Positions 11,530 to 23,281 of a stretch of 64,000 bases of DNA are shown piece after piece. Below the pieces are notes generated by a model. The model saw only the letters and a program-made list of their open reading frames with translations, was not told the DNA's origin and did not search any database. Origin of the DNA: Myrica gale (lineage: Eukaryota > Streptophyta > Magnoliopsida > Fagales > Myricaceae); the NCBI GenBank assembly GCA_963930655.1, contig OZ005604.1, forward strand, positions 18,486,001-18,550,000, read 5' to 3'. The position numbers were made by a program, and so were the translations under genes. The stretch's first letter is position 1, and each line of letters starts with the position of its first letter.

Positions 11530-12190
11530 TTTACGCTCACGGTTTGGCCAGCGCATGCCTGTCCACGCTCCCCACGCGTCGCACGTGGATCTCAAGGGTC
11601 CGGCTTTATTCTTCATTTTTGGGTCCTTTTTGGCCGTCTCTGATGGCCACATGCATCTTGGGTGACTTCCCTGCCTCTGGCGAACCTAACACCTCCGAGT
11701 TGCTAATTTTCTGACTGCTCGTGGAGCCCACAAGTCGCTTGCCGCCACCGCGTGTTCCTCCCCCCACTTCGGTGTTTTTGGCTCTTCAACGCCTTCTTGG
11801 TGGTCCTCTGATTCCTGCGCGTGTTTTTGTCTTTTTGTTTTTTTGTTTTGGCCTTTTGTTTTTGTTTCTTGTGCGGTTGTTCCTGAATTCTTGGTGTGCT
11901 TTTCTGATTCTTTGTGAATCTTTTTCAGCCTTCCGTTGGGGTTTTGCAGTGCCCAGGTTGTCTATACTTTCATTACTAACTCCTATAGATTTATGTGGCT
12001 TAGTCTACTGATATCGGTCACTCGCACCTTCTGTCTAGCACGACGCATATAGTGATTTTTCTGATTTCTTTTGGAATTCTGCTAGTTCTCTTTTACAGTC
12101 TGATAATTGTTAGACCTTATTTAGGATTTTACTTGTATGGTTTAACTATTGAAATGCAAGCCTAACTACATTATTAAAAAAAAAGGCACG
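11530..12190 (+). other. Possible third retroposon (GC-rich start, T/G-rich middle, A tail)
   Basis: A GC-rich stretch (11530-11770, many CpG) is followed by T/G-rich sequence and ends in nine A residues near 12176-12184, the same order of composition as retroposons A and B but on the plus strand. No target duplication was found and sequence similarity to A or B is not obvious by eye. A 96-residue frame at 11721-12011 looks like translated T-rich sequence, not a protein. Confidence 0.3.
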
Positions 12191-12368
12191 GCTTCTCGTA
12201 GATTTACAGCACATGATTTGTCTCGTTGCTGTTATTAGGAAAAAAAAGGCTAACATTACATTTAGGGCGTATTACATTTAGGGATTAATACTAGGGCGTA
12301 TTAATCCCTCGTAGTTTGAGTGGGTTTTGTGAAAGAAACCACTTATAACACAACGTACAATTAATACA

Positions 12369-12564
12369 GGGTGGGTTTGTTTTGTAAAATTTTAGTGTGA
12401 TTCAAAATTTAGGTATTGAATTTAGTAAAAAAGTGAAGAGAGAATTAATTTTTTATATTTTTTATAGTGAAAAGTAATGATTTGATGGGAAGAGAGAGAT
12501 TATATTGTAATATTTTATTGTATTAAAATTTTAGAGAGTGTAAAATTTTATATCACAAACGCAG
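12369..12564. mobile_element. MITE, family 1 copy
   Basis: About 196 bp. Begins GGGTGGGTTTGTTTT and ends CACAAACGC. Internally it reads as the reverse complement of the copy at 258-454, including AGTAAAAAAGTGAAGAGAGA and GATTTGATGGGAAGAGAGAG. Borders are uncertain by a few bases and a duplication is not clear. Confidence 0.65.
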
Positions 12565-12699
12565 GTATATGCTTTGCTCCAACTCTAGAGGGATCCATTG
12601 GCTGCTATTTTTTAAAAAGAGAATTTTTTAATATTAATATTTACATTAATAAAAAAAAGACTTATGAAATAGAGGTAATTGAAAATAGTATGAAATATA

Positions 12700-12898
12700 G
12701 GGTATGTTTGAGCGTGAAAATTTTGGATATCGAAATTTGGGAAATATTATAAAGTAAAGAAATGTTATGGAAATTGGTGAAAAAGTGAAGAGAGAGAAGA
12801 TTTTTAATAAATATTATAATAATAATAAATTATGTGTTGAATTTTTTGGTAATAAACTTAAAATTTTGAGCCCAATTAATTGGGGCTCAAACATGCCC
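12700..12898. mobile_element. MITE, family 2 copy (ATA duplication)
   Basis: 199 bp. Ends are GGGTATGTTTGAGC and, on the other strand, GGGCATGTTTGAGCC. ATA flanks both sides (12697-12699, 12899-12901). Nearly colinear with the element at 10562-10759. The two copies lie about 2 kb apart with the family 1 copy between them. Confidence 0.75.
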
Positions 12899-13160
12899 AT
12901 AATAAAACTCGATTTATTGCTTGTTTAAAATGAATGCAAATTTAATTAGAGCCGTCTTGTTCCATGAGCTACCACTTCTTTCTTATCTAATTAGATTAAA
13001 CTTTGAAAATGGAGCGGTAATTTACGTATTTTAATCTTTAATATATTTATATTTTATAGATAATACCAACTAATTTTATGCAATAAAAGGAATTACAGAA
13101 ATAGAGAGAGAATTCTACCAACGGCGAGCAGGAGGACCACTTCGAGGAATATGACGGGAA

Positions 13161-13167
13161 TATAAAT
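13161..13167 (+). promoter_or_regulatory. Candidate TATA box of the KRP gene
   Basis: TATAAAT lies 210 bases before the KRP start codon and is followed by a CT-rich leader (13195-13310), usual for a plant 5' UTR. Position only; no expression evidence. Confidence 0.35.
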
Positions 13168-13376
13168 GAAGTGCTGTTCCCTAAACCCCCAACCCTAACT
13201 TTCTCTTCTCCGTCCAGGCGTCCCTACCCCTTCCAATACACCCACCACCTCTCCCACCCCACCCCACCCCCTGGTCCCCTTCTCTCTCTCTCCGTCTGAG
13301 TCTCTGTGTTTCATTGCATGAAACCTTGGGAGGCGGTCTTTTAACTCTTACAGACTACAAAACCTGTAGAACAGAG

Positions 13377-15355
13377 ATGGGCAAGTACATGAAGAAATCG
13401 AAGATCACAGGTGACGTGGCCCTGCTCATGGAGGTCTCTCACTCACCACAGGCCGCCTCCATTGGTGTCTGTACCAGAGCCAAAGCCCTAGCTCTCCAAC
13501 GCCTCCAGAATACTATTCCCTCGCCCGCGGTTGTTCCTGGCCCAGATTCCTCCTCTCTCTCCTACCTCCAGCTTCGCAGCCGCCGCCTCCGGAAACCCCC
13601 TTTGCTGAGAAGACAACATCAGCCCAGAGAGTGTTGCAGAGAGAGTCATAGCCCTAGGCCCAACGGTCGTAATTCGAGGCCGAAGATGGGGTCGGTGGAC
13701 TCCGGCTCGGTCAAGGAGAAAGAGAACGGGAAGGAGCAGGAGTGTCTTGGAATATTTTGGAAGGAGGATGAAGCCGAGGAGGGTAATGATTTAGGGGTTG
13801 AAGTTTCGTTTGGAGAGAATAATGTGGAGCTTGAAGGTAGAGACAGGTAAATTTTGGCCATTTTTTTTTTGTGAAATGGGGTTTTTTGAGAACTTCTATT
13901 TAACGAGTTTGTTGCCCCTCTTTGTTGCTATTTGTACTCTTTTCCTCGTGACAATTTCAGTGGTTGAGAATTTTTCAGTGTGGCGACCTTTACTAGTAGG
14001 AAATGGTTTTCTGTTTAGGGGTCCTTCTCAGTTGCTTGGCCTTTTGGAGCTTTTTCTTAATACGCTAGTAAAATTTTCTTTTGGGTTTCTTCATGTGGTT
14101 TTTTTCTTCATCATTACTGATAAAAAAAATTATGAAGCTTTTATTTCATCTTTTTGTAGCTTTTGTGCTAAAGAACTCTTTCTGAGGGCTTGTTTTTTCT
14201 TGAAAAAGAGCCTTCTTTCTTGATAGTTGATGCCCCTCAAGTTCTTCGAAAAAAGAAAACATGTTGGGTTGTTTTACTGTAGTCTGTAGAACGTCACTTA
14301 ATATCATATCTAGCTTCCATGCAAGGGATTTGCTTCTTAGAAATTTGTTTTTTTTTTCGTGGGGGGGGGGGAGTAGGGACATTTCTCTGCAACTTTGTTT
14401 TCGTTAAGCTTGATCTGCCGTCTTTATTTATTTGTGTTTTTCTTCGTTTTTTCGGTGCCTATAATAACCTGTTTTGTCTATGCACACTTGATGCCTTTTG
14501 GTTCCTTTAGTGGTTTCTTTTTGGCCGGCATCAGGAAAATAAAAAAGATGAGAAACAGGGAAATTTCCACTTGCATACTGCTTTTCAATGTTTAAATTTT
14601 CCAGAAAATAGAGGGATTCATGAATAAATCACTTTCGTGAAAAGGCAGTGATTTCTGTGACCTGTGAGAGGGTCTTTGATGAATAACACGTAGTTACTTT
14701 ATCTGCGAGACTGCAACTTGGCTATCTCTTACCAGTATTTATTAATTGCAATTTTGACATCTTCCTTGATCAAATGCTCATACTGCTTTTAAAGATTACC
14801 AAGTCAAATGATCTGAAGTACTTATCGTTCTTCTATGTTAACTCCCGAATTTATATAACTAGATATCTAGTGTAATCTTCAACTTGCTTCCCTTTTTTTC
14901 TTTGATTCTTGCGAAATCAATTTGCTGAATGTTTGGTACACTTTTCCTATTGCTCTGTCAGTAAAATAATGGTATGTTTTGGCCTGTATAGGAGCACCAG
15001 GGAAAGCACGCCTTGCAGTTTGATTAGGGACTCGGACTCCTTGAGGACCCCTGGTTCAACCACCAGGCGAACAACTTCTGAAACTAACCAAAGAGTTAGG
15101 AATGACCTGCGAAGAAACATCCCAACAACACAAGAGATGGAGGAGTTCTTTTTCTGTGCAGAGCAGCAACAACAGAGAATATTTATTGAGAAGTATATAA
15201 CTCTCTTTCCTTATAGTCAAAGCATTAGACACTCCCCGTTAACTTATGAAATGCATTTTCTAATCTGTACTTGTGACTGTTGCAGGTACAACTTTGATGT
15301 GGTGAACGATTTACCCCTCCAAGGACGGTACGAATGGGTGCGGATAGGTCCTTGA
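13377..15355 (+). CDS. KRP3: Cyclin-dependent kinase inhibitor, KRP/ICK family (KRP3-like), 3 exons
   Basis: Plant Kip-related protein that binds CDK-cyclin complexes in the nucleus and restrains cell-cycle and endocycle progress. Exons 13377-13846, 14992-15192 and 15286-15355 splice at GT-AG into 246 residues. The start was chosen at MGKYMKKSKITG, the conserved N-terminus; an upstream in-frame start at 13314 adds residues unlike the family. Other family motifs: YLQLRSRRLRKP (about residue 63), STRESTPC at the exon 1/2 junction, and the C-terminal CDK/cyclin-binding block EMEEFFFCAEQQQQR to NFDVVNDLPLQGRYEWV. The last exon ends in the motif as expected. An AATAAA at 15695 may be the poly(A) signal. 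No lesion seen. Closest remembered relative is Arabidopsis KRP3/ICK6. Confidence 0.95.
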
Positions 15356-16440
15356 GCAAAGTTCATTTATAAATGAAGTTGCTATGCCCTGCAATTTCTG
15401 AATGGATACCTGGCTGAGCATTTAAAGTGCGGGTACGAGCAGCAGGGGCGGTGGATTGATAGGAAACTAGAGCTAAACGTGTAATTTAACGATCTGTAAC
15501 ATTACAGAGCTTACGAATTACACACTAACCAACTAAAAACACCAAAATCCCATGTTCAAGCGAATGGGGGATTCGTTGGAGAGGAGATAGGGTAGCGTAG
15601 TTTTAGAGTTTCTTCAATTGTAAGATTTAACGGGTATATCTAATCAGTAGAGATCTTATTGGTGTATATTTAGGTAGGGGAAACTCTCTTTGGTAATAAA
15701 GCCTTCCTTTCCTTTTTCCTCTCTCTCAAGTGGTTGTCTTGTCCAGTGTTTTGTGCCATGCATCTTGACTGGCGACATAACCTGCAATCTCTGTTCAAAG
15801 CGTTGATGTGTTGATGTATCGTTGTTTGTGTACTAATACGAGATTGTTTTCTGCCATGAATGCTTGAATATTTACTGAGGAATGGTCAAGGGGGTGGGGG
15901 TGGGGGTGACCAGATTGACTGGTTGGTCGATTGTTTGTTGAACCGGTTCGAACCTTTTTTTTGTCCGAACCTCACTGTAATAATTACACCGATCCTGTGT
16001 AAAAATCTCTTCAGGTGACCAAGTCCAAGAGGGTCTCTTTTCGGTAGATGAGGAGAGCATGAGAGTATATTGTGTCATCAATATAAATTCATTTTGTTGA
16101 AGAACTCTAAACAGTCTCTGCTACTTTGTAATGTGTGATCGTCTCATATCCAAGTAACCAAGCTCCAAGGAAAAGGATGAGAGTAAAACCCTGTTTTTTT
16201 TTTTTAATTTTGTTCAATTTTTACACCAGGTCTGGCTGTTGAATAAGTTACTGGGCCCTCCAGACGTAGAACATCGGGTTTAAGAAGCTCTGATTTGATG
16301 GTGATGGAGTTGCTCAGGTTACTGTGGACTGTTGTGTGGTGTCTTTCTTCAGAGATTTCAGGTTGTCTGGCATGGAGTTTTCGTTGATTTTTTTTTTTTT
16401 ATAAATCTACCCTTTCCCCAACTCATGAACCTGGGGGAGT
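15356..16440. other. KRP 3' flank, no gene seen
   Basis: Contains the presumed KRP 3' UTR (to about 15720) and then unremarkable non-coding sequence with G-rich and T-rich runs (15888-15908, 16387-16401). No ORF with family features. Confidence 0.5.
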
Positions 16441-16448
16441 ACTGACGC

Positions 16449-16995
16449 TAGGGGTGAACAGAACCGGACCGCAGACCGGACCGGACCGGAAAACCGGACC
16501 GGATTTCCGGTCCGGTCCGGTCTTTTTTCTTAAAATGCGGTCTGGTCCGGACCGGACCGGATAAATCCAGTTATCCGGTCCGGTCCGGTCCTCTTTAATA
16601 ATAAATGCGGTCCGGACCGGACCGGACCGCATTTATTAAAAAAATAAAAAAATATATATTTTTTATATTTTTAATACAAATTATAAACATAAAACGTTTA
16701 ATTTTTATCTAAACTAAAACTTAACATTTTTATATACACTTCCCATTTGAAATTAACCTAAAAATAATTTTGAAAAAATTTTAAAAAATTAAAAAAATTG
16801 AAAAAAATAAAAAAAAAATTAAAACCGGTCCGGACCACTTAAGTGGTCCGGACCGGACCGCATTTAGTGAAACCGGACCGGACTAGACCACTTATAAGTG
16901 GTCCGGTCCGGTCCTATATTATTTAAGGACCGCAATACGGTCCGGACCGGAATGCGGTCCGAAAAACCGGACCGCATTCCGATTGTGCAGCCCTA
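16449..16995. mobile_element. hAT-type foldback MITE built of CCGGACCGG repeats
   Basis: 547 bp. Ends TAGGGGTGAACA and, on the other strand, TAGGGCTGCACA, flanked by a perfect 8-bp target duplication ACTGACGC (16441-16448, 16996-17003). This combination is diagnostic of hAT elements. Both subterminal zones (16460-16635 and 16823-16975) are packed with the self-complementary unit CCGGACCGG, more than a dozen times, around an AT-rich centre. In hAT elements such clustered subterminal motifs are transposase binding sites; that role here is inferred. Non-coding. Confidence 0.9.
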
Positions 16996-17003
16996 ACTGA
17001 CGC

Positions 17004-17550
17004 TACCCCCATTTTGCCAAGGCGACATTTATTAGGTATGCATGAATGCCTTGTGGAGGCCTTTTCACATGGGGACCCTGTACGTTTTCTGCACTCATTA
17101 CATCACAGACTGCAAAAAGATGTTCAACATAGATTTTGATGATGTCCTCTTCTCTCTTCTTTCAGCGCATAATTTCAATCTTCTTCTTTTAGGAAAACGA
17201 AGTTGTAGGGCCCGTCGGTAAATCCAATGGAATCATCATGTTGTTTGGACATTGGTAAAGGACTGATTTTGTGGCATGGTTGTTTGTTTCTCTTTTTTTT
17301 TTTTTCCTTTTTTTTCCTTCTTTCTTTTGGCTGTGCATGGCATGAATTCTATTTTAGCTGCTGCATTTTATTTTGCCTCAAAAACTGTTTTGAGTAGAGT
17401 GGGAAAAGAAATAATTTGATGTAATTGTTTAATAAAAAAATATTGGAGTTAGGTGAAAAAGTATAAAGAGAAAATTTTTGTTAAATAAAAAAATAAAAAG
17501 TTGTTAGAGATTGTATTAAATATATTATGTTTGAATTCTTAAGATGTTCG
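17004..17550. other. Non-coding spacer with MITE-like AT-rich part
   Basis: T-rich tracts (17290-17325) and, from about 17385, an AT-rich piece containing AGGTGAAAAAGTATAAAGAG, which resembles the MITE cores elsewhere in the window but lacks clear ends. The 6-kb hAT element is inserted just after it. Confidence 0.4.
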
Positions 17551-17576
17551 GTGATAGTTAGGGCTGTGCAAGAAAT

Positions 17577-17714
17577 ATCCGGTCCGAATGTCCGACCCGG
17601 CTCGACCCGATCGGGTCGGATCCGGATTCGGATTCGGATAGTTTAAATATAAAAAACAGAATTTCGGGTCGGAGTCGGATAGTTATTTTAATATCCGAGT
17701 TCGACCCGACCCGG
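17577..17714. repeat. Left subterminal repeats of the hAT element
   Basis: Clustered CGACCCG, GGGTCGG and CGGATTCGGATTCGGAT units within 160 bp of the left end. The right end (23440-23585) has matching ATTCGGATTCGGAT units in the opposite orientation. Likely transposase binding sites by analogy with Ac; binding is inferred. Confidence 0.65.
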
Positions 17715-17729
17715 TATGCCGCCCTACTG

Positions 17730-17764
17730 AAACGCGCGTTTTGGTCTGAGTGAAACGCGCGTTT
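17730..17764. promoter_or_regulatory. Paired 12-bp palindromes in the transposase leader
   Basis: AAACGCGCGTTT, a perfect palindrome, occurs twice (17730-17741 and 17753-17764), 23 bases start to start, about two helical turns. It lies just inside the left subterminal repeats, upstream of the GC-rich leader. It could be a promoter or transposase operator; no known factor is assigned. Confidence 0.4.
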
Positions 17765-18017
17765 CAGCCCTACCCCTCCCCTTTAGTTCCCTTTCGCCGA
17801 AGGCTTTCGATTTCAGCCCTCATTTGCGATTTCCTCTCAAAAAGCACACCCCCCCCTTCGAAAACCCTAACCTAACCGTGAGCCCTCAATCGCCGCCGAC
17901 CCCGCCCTCAGTCACCGCACCTCCCGGCCCTCAGTCGCCACTCACTGCAAGGCTGCACCCCTGAGTCCCTGACCCTCAATCGACAGACAACAGTCGCTGA
18001 CTCGCTGCAACCCCCGT

Positions 18018-18112
18018 CTCTTGGTCACCGCACCCCCGACCCCCAACCCTCAGTCACCGCACCCCCGACCCTCAGTCACCGCACCCCCGACCCTTAGTCG
18101 CCGTCACCGAGT
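18018..18112 (+). repeat. Short tandem repeats in the transposase leader
   Basis: Three to four copies of a roughly 21-bp unit containing CAGTCACCGCACCCCCGACC. It lies in the GC-rich leader and is followed by (TC)n at 18119-18155. Confidence 0.7.
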
Positions 18113-19836
18113 CTTCAGATCTCTCTCTCTCTCTATGTTAGTCTCTCTCTCTCTCATATGATATATTGCCCTAGCCTAGGTTTCTTGCTGCTGACATGAG
18201 TTGATTTATTTGTTTATTTTGGTTGCAGATCTAACTTCCCCGAAGAGCTATAGCTAAAAGGCAAGTCTCTCTGTCAGACAGTTTGTTTGTTTGCTGTTGA
18301 TGTCTTATTTGTTTTTGTTTGTGTGTGCATGAATTTACGTGTGGGATAAGAAAATAGTTATTGTATTTTTCTGTGAAGCGAATTGATCCAAAATTCCAAG
18401 TTCTACATTCATTGGGGAGTGAGGAAGGTTTAATTTGGAGCTGTAGATGTTAGGGATACCAATATAATAAGGATTGGATATATATATATATATATAGATT
18501 TTGGTTTTTAGAGAAGATCATGAAATTTGTGTTCATATATATAGGCTACAAAAGTTAGTTTATAACCACAAGCATTATTAATCCTTAATTTGGTGTGTGA
18601 TAAAAGTGTTCTCGGGTTCACCATTATGGAGATTATTCGGTAGGTATCTGTCTTACAAAGACCTCAAAGTCTCTCACATTCCCTCAAAAGTGGTGATTGT
18701 CATGTAGGGAAGGTCCCTCTGAGAATTGGTCTGACTAACTCAGTCGAGTATTTCTGCTTTTTACATCAGTAAGTGGCAATTTGGTTATGGCTCGCAAGCA
18801 AATTATTGATTTTCTTTGGTGTTTCTGACTTAAGAGTCTGTGTAGGAGCTGCCATCAGGTTTTTCCCTATAATAGGTCAGTTGCATGTTGAATTTTTCTG
18901 TCGCAGACGGGGTGTGGCTGCTCACATTAGTTTTTATGATAACAAAACATAGAACTAGGGAACAATACTGCACATTTTTTGCACCAAAATGCTGTAGTGG
19001 GTCTAATGGTTTAGAGTCTAGAATTTTCTTTTGTGATGGTTACATTAATTGAGAACTAGCTTAAATAATAATGTGTAAATAATTTTCTGGAACTACTTGG
19101 TCATAGGAGCTTGAGTTTGTGCAGTAAATGGTTCAAGCGTTATGCAATCATTATCAGTTTTATCTTTTCTTGTCCTCACTAAAGCCTGTTTCATTACTTG
19201 GTTTGTACGGTATTTCAGTTATGAATCTTCAGTGGAAGAAAATACCTCGGGATTAAGGATACATATATATTCCAATTGAATGTTGCTCATTCTACTATAC
19301 CTTTAGATCCTCTTTTCCCTTAGTTGTTCATGGTTAATACGTGATATGTTTTGACTGATGTTAGAAGCTCGTGGGTCTAAAAGAAAGGCAAAAAGCTTCA
19401 AAGATGAGGAGTACTATATAAGTGCAGTACCAACAAATCATGTAAGTTATATACCTTCTGCTAACTCCCAGCATCCCTCATCTTGGTTGCTTGTTCCATT
19501 ACATTATGTGTACATTATTGCTGTTGGGTCGATTAAGGCATGCACAATGCATACAATCAGTTTGTATAACAGTAAACATTATTTGTTATGAATTCTGATT
19601 TGTATAACAGCAAACATTATTTGTTAATTATGAATTCTGATTTGAAGTTATTGTAGATATTGTGCTACTTGTGTAATTGTGTTGCTGTTGGAGTGTTGCT
19701 GTTCTTCGTTGGTAAATTGCTCGGGTAAGTGTATATTTTGTCATTATGCACCCTATATTTCAGAAATTATAATATTTTGCCTATGGAGATTGGAGGTCAG
19801 GGCTTGATGAATTGGTTTGTTGGTTCTGTTGTGTTG

Positions 19837-20335
19837 TTGGTGATTGGAGATTGAAGTGTTGAATTAGTTTATGAATTGGTTGCTGAAAATATTAATTGTA
19901 ATGTATGAATTGGTTGCTGAGAAATGTATAAATTGGTTGCTGAAAATATATGCATTGATTGCTGAAAAATATATGCATTGATTGCTGAAAAATGTTAATT
20001 GGAATGTATGCAATTGGTTGCTGAAAAATATATGAATTGGTTGCTGAAAATATTAATTGTAATGTATGAATTGGTTGCTGAGAAATGTATGCAATTGGTT
20101 GCTGAAAAATATATGAATTGGAAGTTCTACTTGTATGAATTGGTTGCTGAAAATATATGCATTGATTGCTTAAAAATGTTAATTGTAATGTATGAATTGG
20201 TTGCTGAGAAATGTATGCAATTGGTTGCTGAAAAATATATGAATTGGAAGTTCTACTTGTATGAATTGGTTGCTGAAAATATATGCATTGATTGCTTAAA
20301 AATGTTAATTGTAATGTATGAATTGGTTGCTAAAT
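19837..20335 (+). repeat. Nested tandem repeat inside the hAT element (126-bp higher-order unit)
   Basis: Many copies of a roughly 22-bp unit of the form ATGAATTGGTTGCTGAAAA. From about 20035 the units are arranged in a 126-bp higher-order repeat (for instance ATTGATTGCTTAAAAATG at 20161 and 20287). A 124-residue frame runs through it only because the unit length is a multiple of three. It ends about 25 bases before the transposase ATG. Confidence 0.85.
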
Positions 20336-20360
20336 TGGGTTGTGTAATTGATCAGATATC

Positions 20361-22674
20361 ATGGAACAAATGAATTTTGATGATTTGGGTACCCCTACTA
20401 GTGGTACTCCTGAAAGGGGTAGCACCCCTGACACTCCTATGTCTCCCGAATCTCCCGTTATTGAGCTTGATGCAGAGGTAGAGGGACCTTCTAGTACTCA
20501 ACCAGCTCGTGGTGGGCGACCACCGTTGCCTAGAAGGCAGTCCAATAGATCTAAGGCATGAGATCATTTCACAAGATTACCTATTGGTGGTGGTAAACTG
20601 CCGAAGTGTACATGTAACTATTGTGGACAGGGTTTTAATTGTCACTCTAAGTTACAAGGCACTTCATCTTTACTCAATCATCTAGCTAGCTGTTCTAAGT
20701 ATCTTTATATCAAGGGGAAGACGGACAAGAGGCAATCTCATTTGAGCTTTGAGTCTAAGAATAGTGATGAGAGTAAAGATATTATATTGACCAAGTACAG
20801 TGAAAAAAAGATTAGGGCTTCCCTTGCTAAGATGGTTGTGGTAGATGAGTTGCCTTTCTTGATTGTAGAAGGTCTTGGATTTAGGGAATTTGTAAGGACT
20901 CTTGAGCCTAGGTTTCCTATGCCCTCTCGCTATACAGTGATGAGGGATGTTACAAAGCTCTTCTTAAGGGAGAAAGAGGAGTTGAAGATGATGTTTTTGA
21001 CTTCAGGGCAGAGGGTTTGTTTGACCACTGATACGTGGACTTCGATCCAAAATATCAATTACATGTGTGTTACTGGACATTTCATTGATAGTAATTGGAA
21101 GATGCACAAAAGAATCCTAGCATTTCGTAAGATTCAAGATCACAAAGGGGCAACCATTGGGAGAGAATTGGAGGAGTGTATGCTTGAATGGGAAATCTCA
21201 AAATTTCTTACTATCACTGTTGACAATGCTAGTGCCAACGATAGTTCCATTGATTGGTTGAAGAAAAGAACCTTGACTAATGATCAAACTATTTGTGGCC
21301 ATGATTTTATTCACATGAGGTGTAGTGCACACATATTGAATCTTATTGTGAATGAGGGGTTGAAAGAACTTGATGAGTCTGTCATTAAAGTTCGAAACTT
21401 GGTAAAGTATGTGAAGTCTTCTCCTGCTAGGTTAACAAAGTTTAGAACTTGTGTGGAGAAGAAAAGAATCCAGTGTGGTTTATCTCTATGTCTTGATGTT
21501 CCCACGAGATGGAACTCTACTTACCTATTGTTGAATGTTGCTGAAAAATATCAGAGAGCTTTTGAGCTGTTGCAGGAGGATGATGGGCCAATATATAATT
21601 ATTTGAATGAGAATGGTCCAGGAAGGCGAGGATTGGGTGCTCCTGATGATGATGATTGGGATAGAGTTAGAACTTTTGTGAGATTTTTGCAAATTTTCTA
21701 TAATGTTACAATGCGCCTTTCTGGTTCAATGTATGCCACTTCTAATTTGCATTTTCAAGAAGTCTCTTACATTCATACTCACTTGATGGCATATTGTGAT
21801 AGTCATGATGATTTGTTGAGTGCCATGGCTTTGAGAATGAAGTTGAAGTATGAAAAATATTGGGGGGATGTTGAAAAGATCAATAGACTCTTATTTGTGG
21901 CTGCTATCCTTGATCCACGTTACAAGATTGTCACCCTAGAATTTTGGTTCAAGAAGGTTATGGGTGTTGAGGAAGGGGAAAAATTTATTGAGATCTTGAA
22001 AGTGGATGTCGAGCGATTGTATAGGCACTACAATGATGGCTTATCTTCAGATGGTCCTAGGATGGGCAGTGAAAGTGGAACTACTGATGACTATGACTAT
22101 GACTCTCAAAGTAGTGGCAGCACAATGGGGAGGGAAAGGGGAAGTTCGAATCCGTTGTGTATCTTGCAAGAATTCCATCAGTCTCGGGCATCTAGGAATT
22201 TGTTAGATTGCAAGAGTGAGTTGGAACGTGTTATTACTTGGAGGATGTGGAGTCACCTAGTTCAGAGTTTGATATTTTGACTTGGTGGAAGGTTAATTCC
22301 ACCAAATTTCCGGTTATTGCTCGAATTGCACGGGATGTGCTAGCTATTCTCATCACTACCGTTGCTTCAGAGTCTGCATTCAGCACTGGAGGGCGCGTTC
22401 TGGATCCCTATCGGAGCTCATTGGCTCCAAAAACAGTTGAGGCTCTCATATGTGCTCAGAATTGGCTACGGTCAACACCCATTACCCCTGCCCAACGAGT
22501 CTTAGAAATGGTTGAGGATTTTGAAAGCTTTAGACTAGACTCAGGTAATAATGTTCTCTTAAATTCAATTCATTTAATGTTTTGGTTCATCTTTTTGTTT
22601 AATTAATGTTGTTTTCATCTTTTTATATAGAATTGGAAGCTGATCCTATGCGTATCTTGTTGGACGAATCTTGA
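20361..22674 (+). pseudogene. hAT transposase with BED zinc finger, broken by one stop and one 2-bp insertion
   Basis: Transposase of the RICESLEEPER/DAYSLEEPER-like plant hAT group. Order: acidic Ser/Pro-rich N-terminus, BED finger (DHF, CNYC, then H and C of HLASC; 20562-20700), catalytic fold (LTTDTWTSIQN near 21020, ITVDNASAND near 21220, RCSAHILNLIV near 21320, PTRWNSTY near 21505), and the hAT dimerisation block (DILTWW, ASESAFSTGGR, LICAQNWL; 22270-22465). Lesions: TGA at 20559-20561 where the family has Trp (GCA TGG expected), and an extra GT near 22229. An intron at 22545-22630 leads to a short last exon ending ILLDES. Removing the 2 bases gives exactly 742 codons, which supports the reconstruction of the reading frame. 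Otherwise well preserved. Confidence 0.92.
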
Positions 22675-23120
22675 ATGACTTGGATTTTGGACATTATGTG
22701 ATTGTGAGTAATATGTTACTTCTAAATTCTAATGTTCCACTTATTTGTCAATATTTTTATCTTAATTATAACTTTTAAGTTCTAACTGTAATTCATTGTC
22801 TACAGGATGGAAAGCAAAAGGAATTGTTTTTTTTATTCCAGTAATTGACAGTACATTTTACTTACTTAAGCTTTTCAATTCTCATATATTCGAATGGAGT
22901 TGTTTAATGTAGTTTGTTTCATTTGTTAGTTTGCACTTTGCAGAGACTAGAAAGTGATTTAATGTTGGTTTTGTTTTTATTTTTTGTTATTTCTGCAAAG
23001 TAGTGTTAATTTTGTTTTTATTTTTTTTGTTTTGTTATGTCTGTTAAGTTGTATGTTAATGTTGGATTCGATTAACATGTGATCTAGTTACTTAGTAGTT
23101 ATTAATGATATATGTATATA

Positions 23121-23281
23121 GTATATTCGAATGAATTTTTTTAGAGGATAAGACTACAATTTATCATTTTTAGCAATCTGCAAAAAAATACAGAGCAATC
23201 TCATGACCTTAAATCCAGTATATTCGAATGAATTTTTTTAGAGGATAAGACTACAATTTATCATTTTTAGCAATCTGCAAA
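23121..23281 (+). repeat. Direct repeat, 97-bp period, near the hAT right end
   Basis: A block of about 65 bp beginning GTATATTCGAATGAATTT occurs at about 23121 and 23217, almost identical, separated by about 31 bp. It lies in the non-coding right part of the transposon. Confidence 0.8.

Noticed and set aside
13314-13376. Upstream in-frame start for KRP
   Set aside because: Added residues do not resemble the family, and MGKYMKKSKITG is the conserved start.
16460-16975. Regularly repeated CCGGACCGG units as a CRISPR-like array
   Set aside because: No unique spacers, and exact hAT ends and an 8-bp duplication explain it.
19999-20373. 124-residue frame as a protein
   Set aside because: It is a translation of a tandem repeat whose period is a multiple of three.
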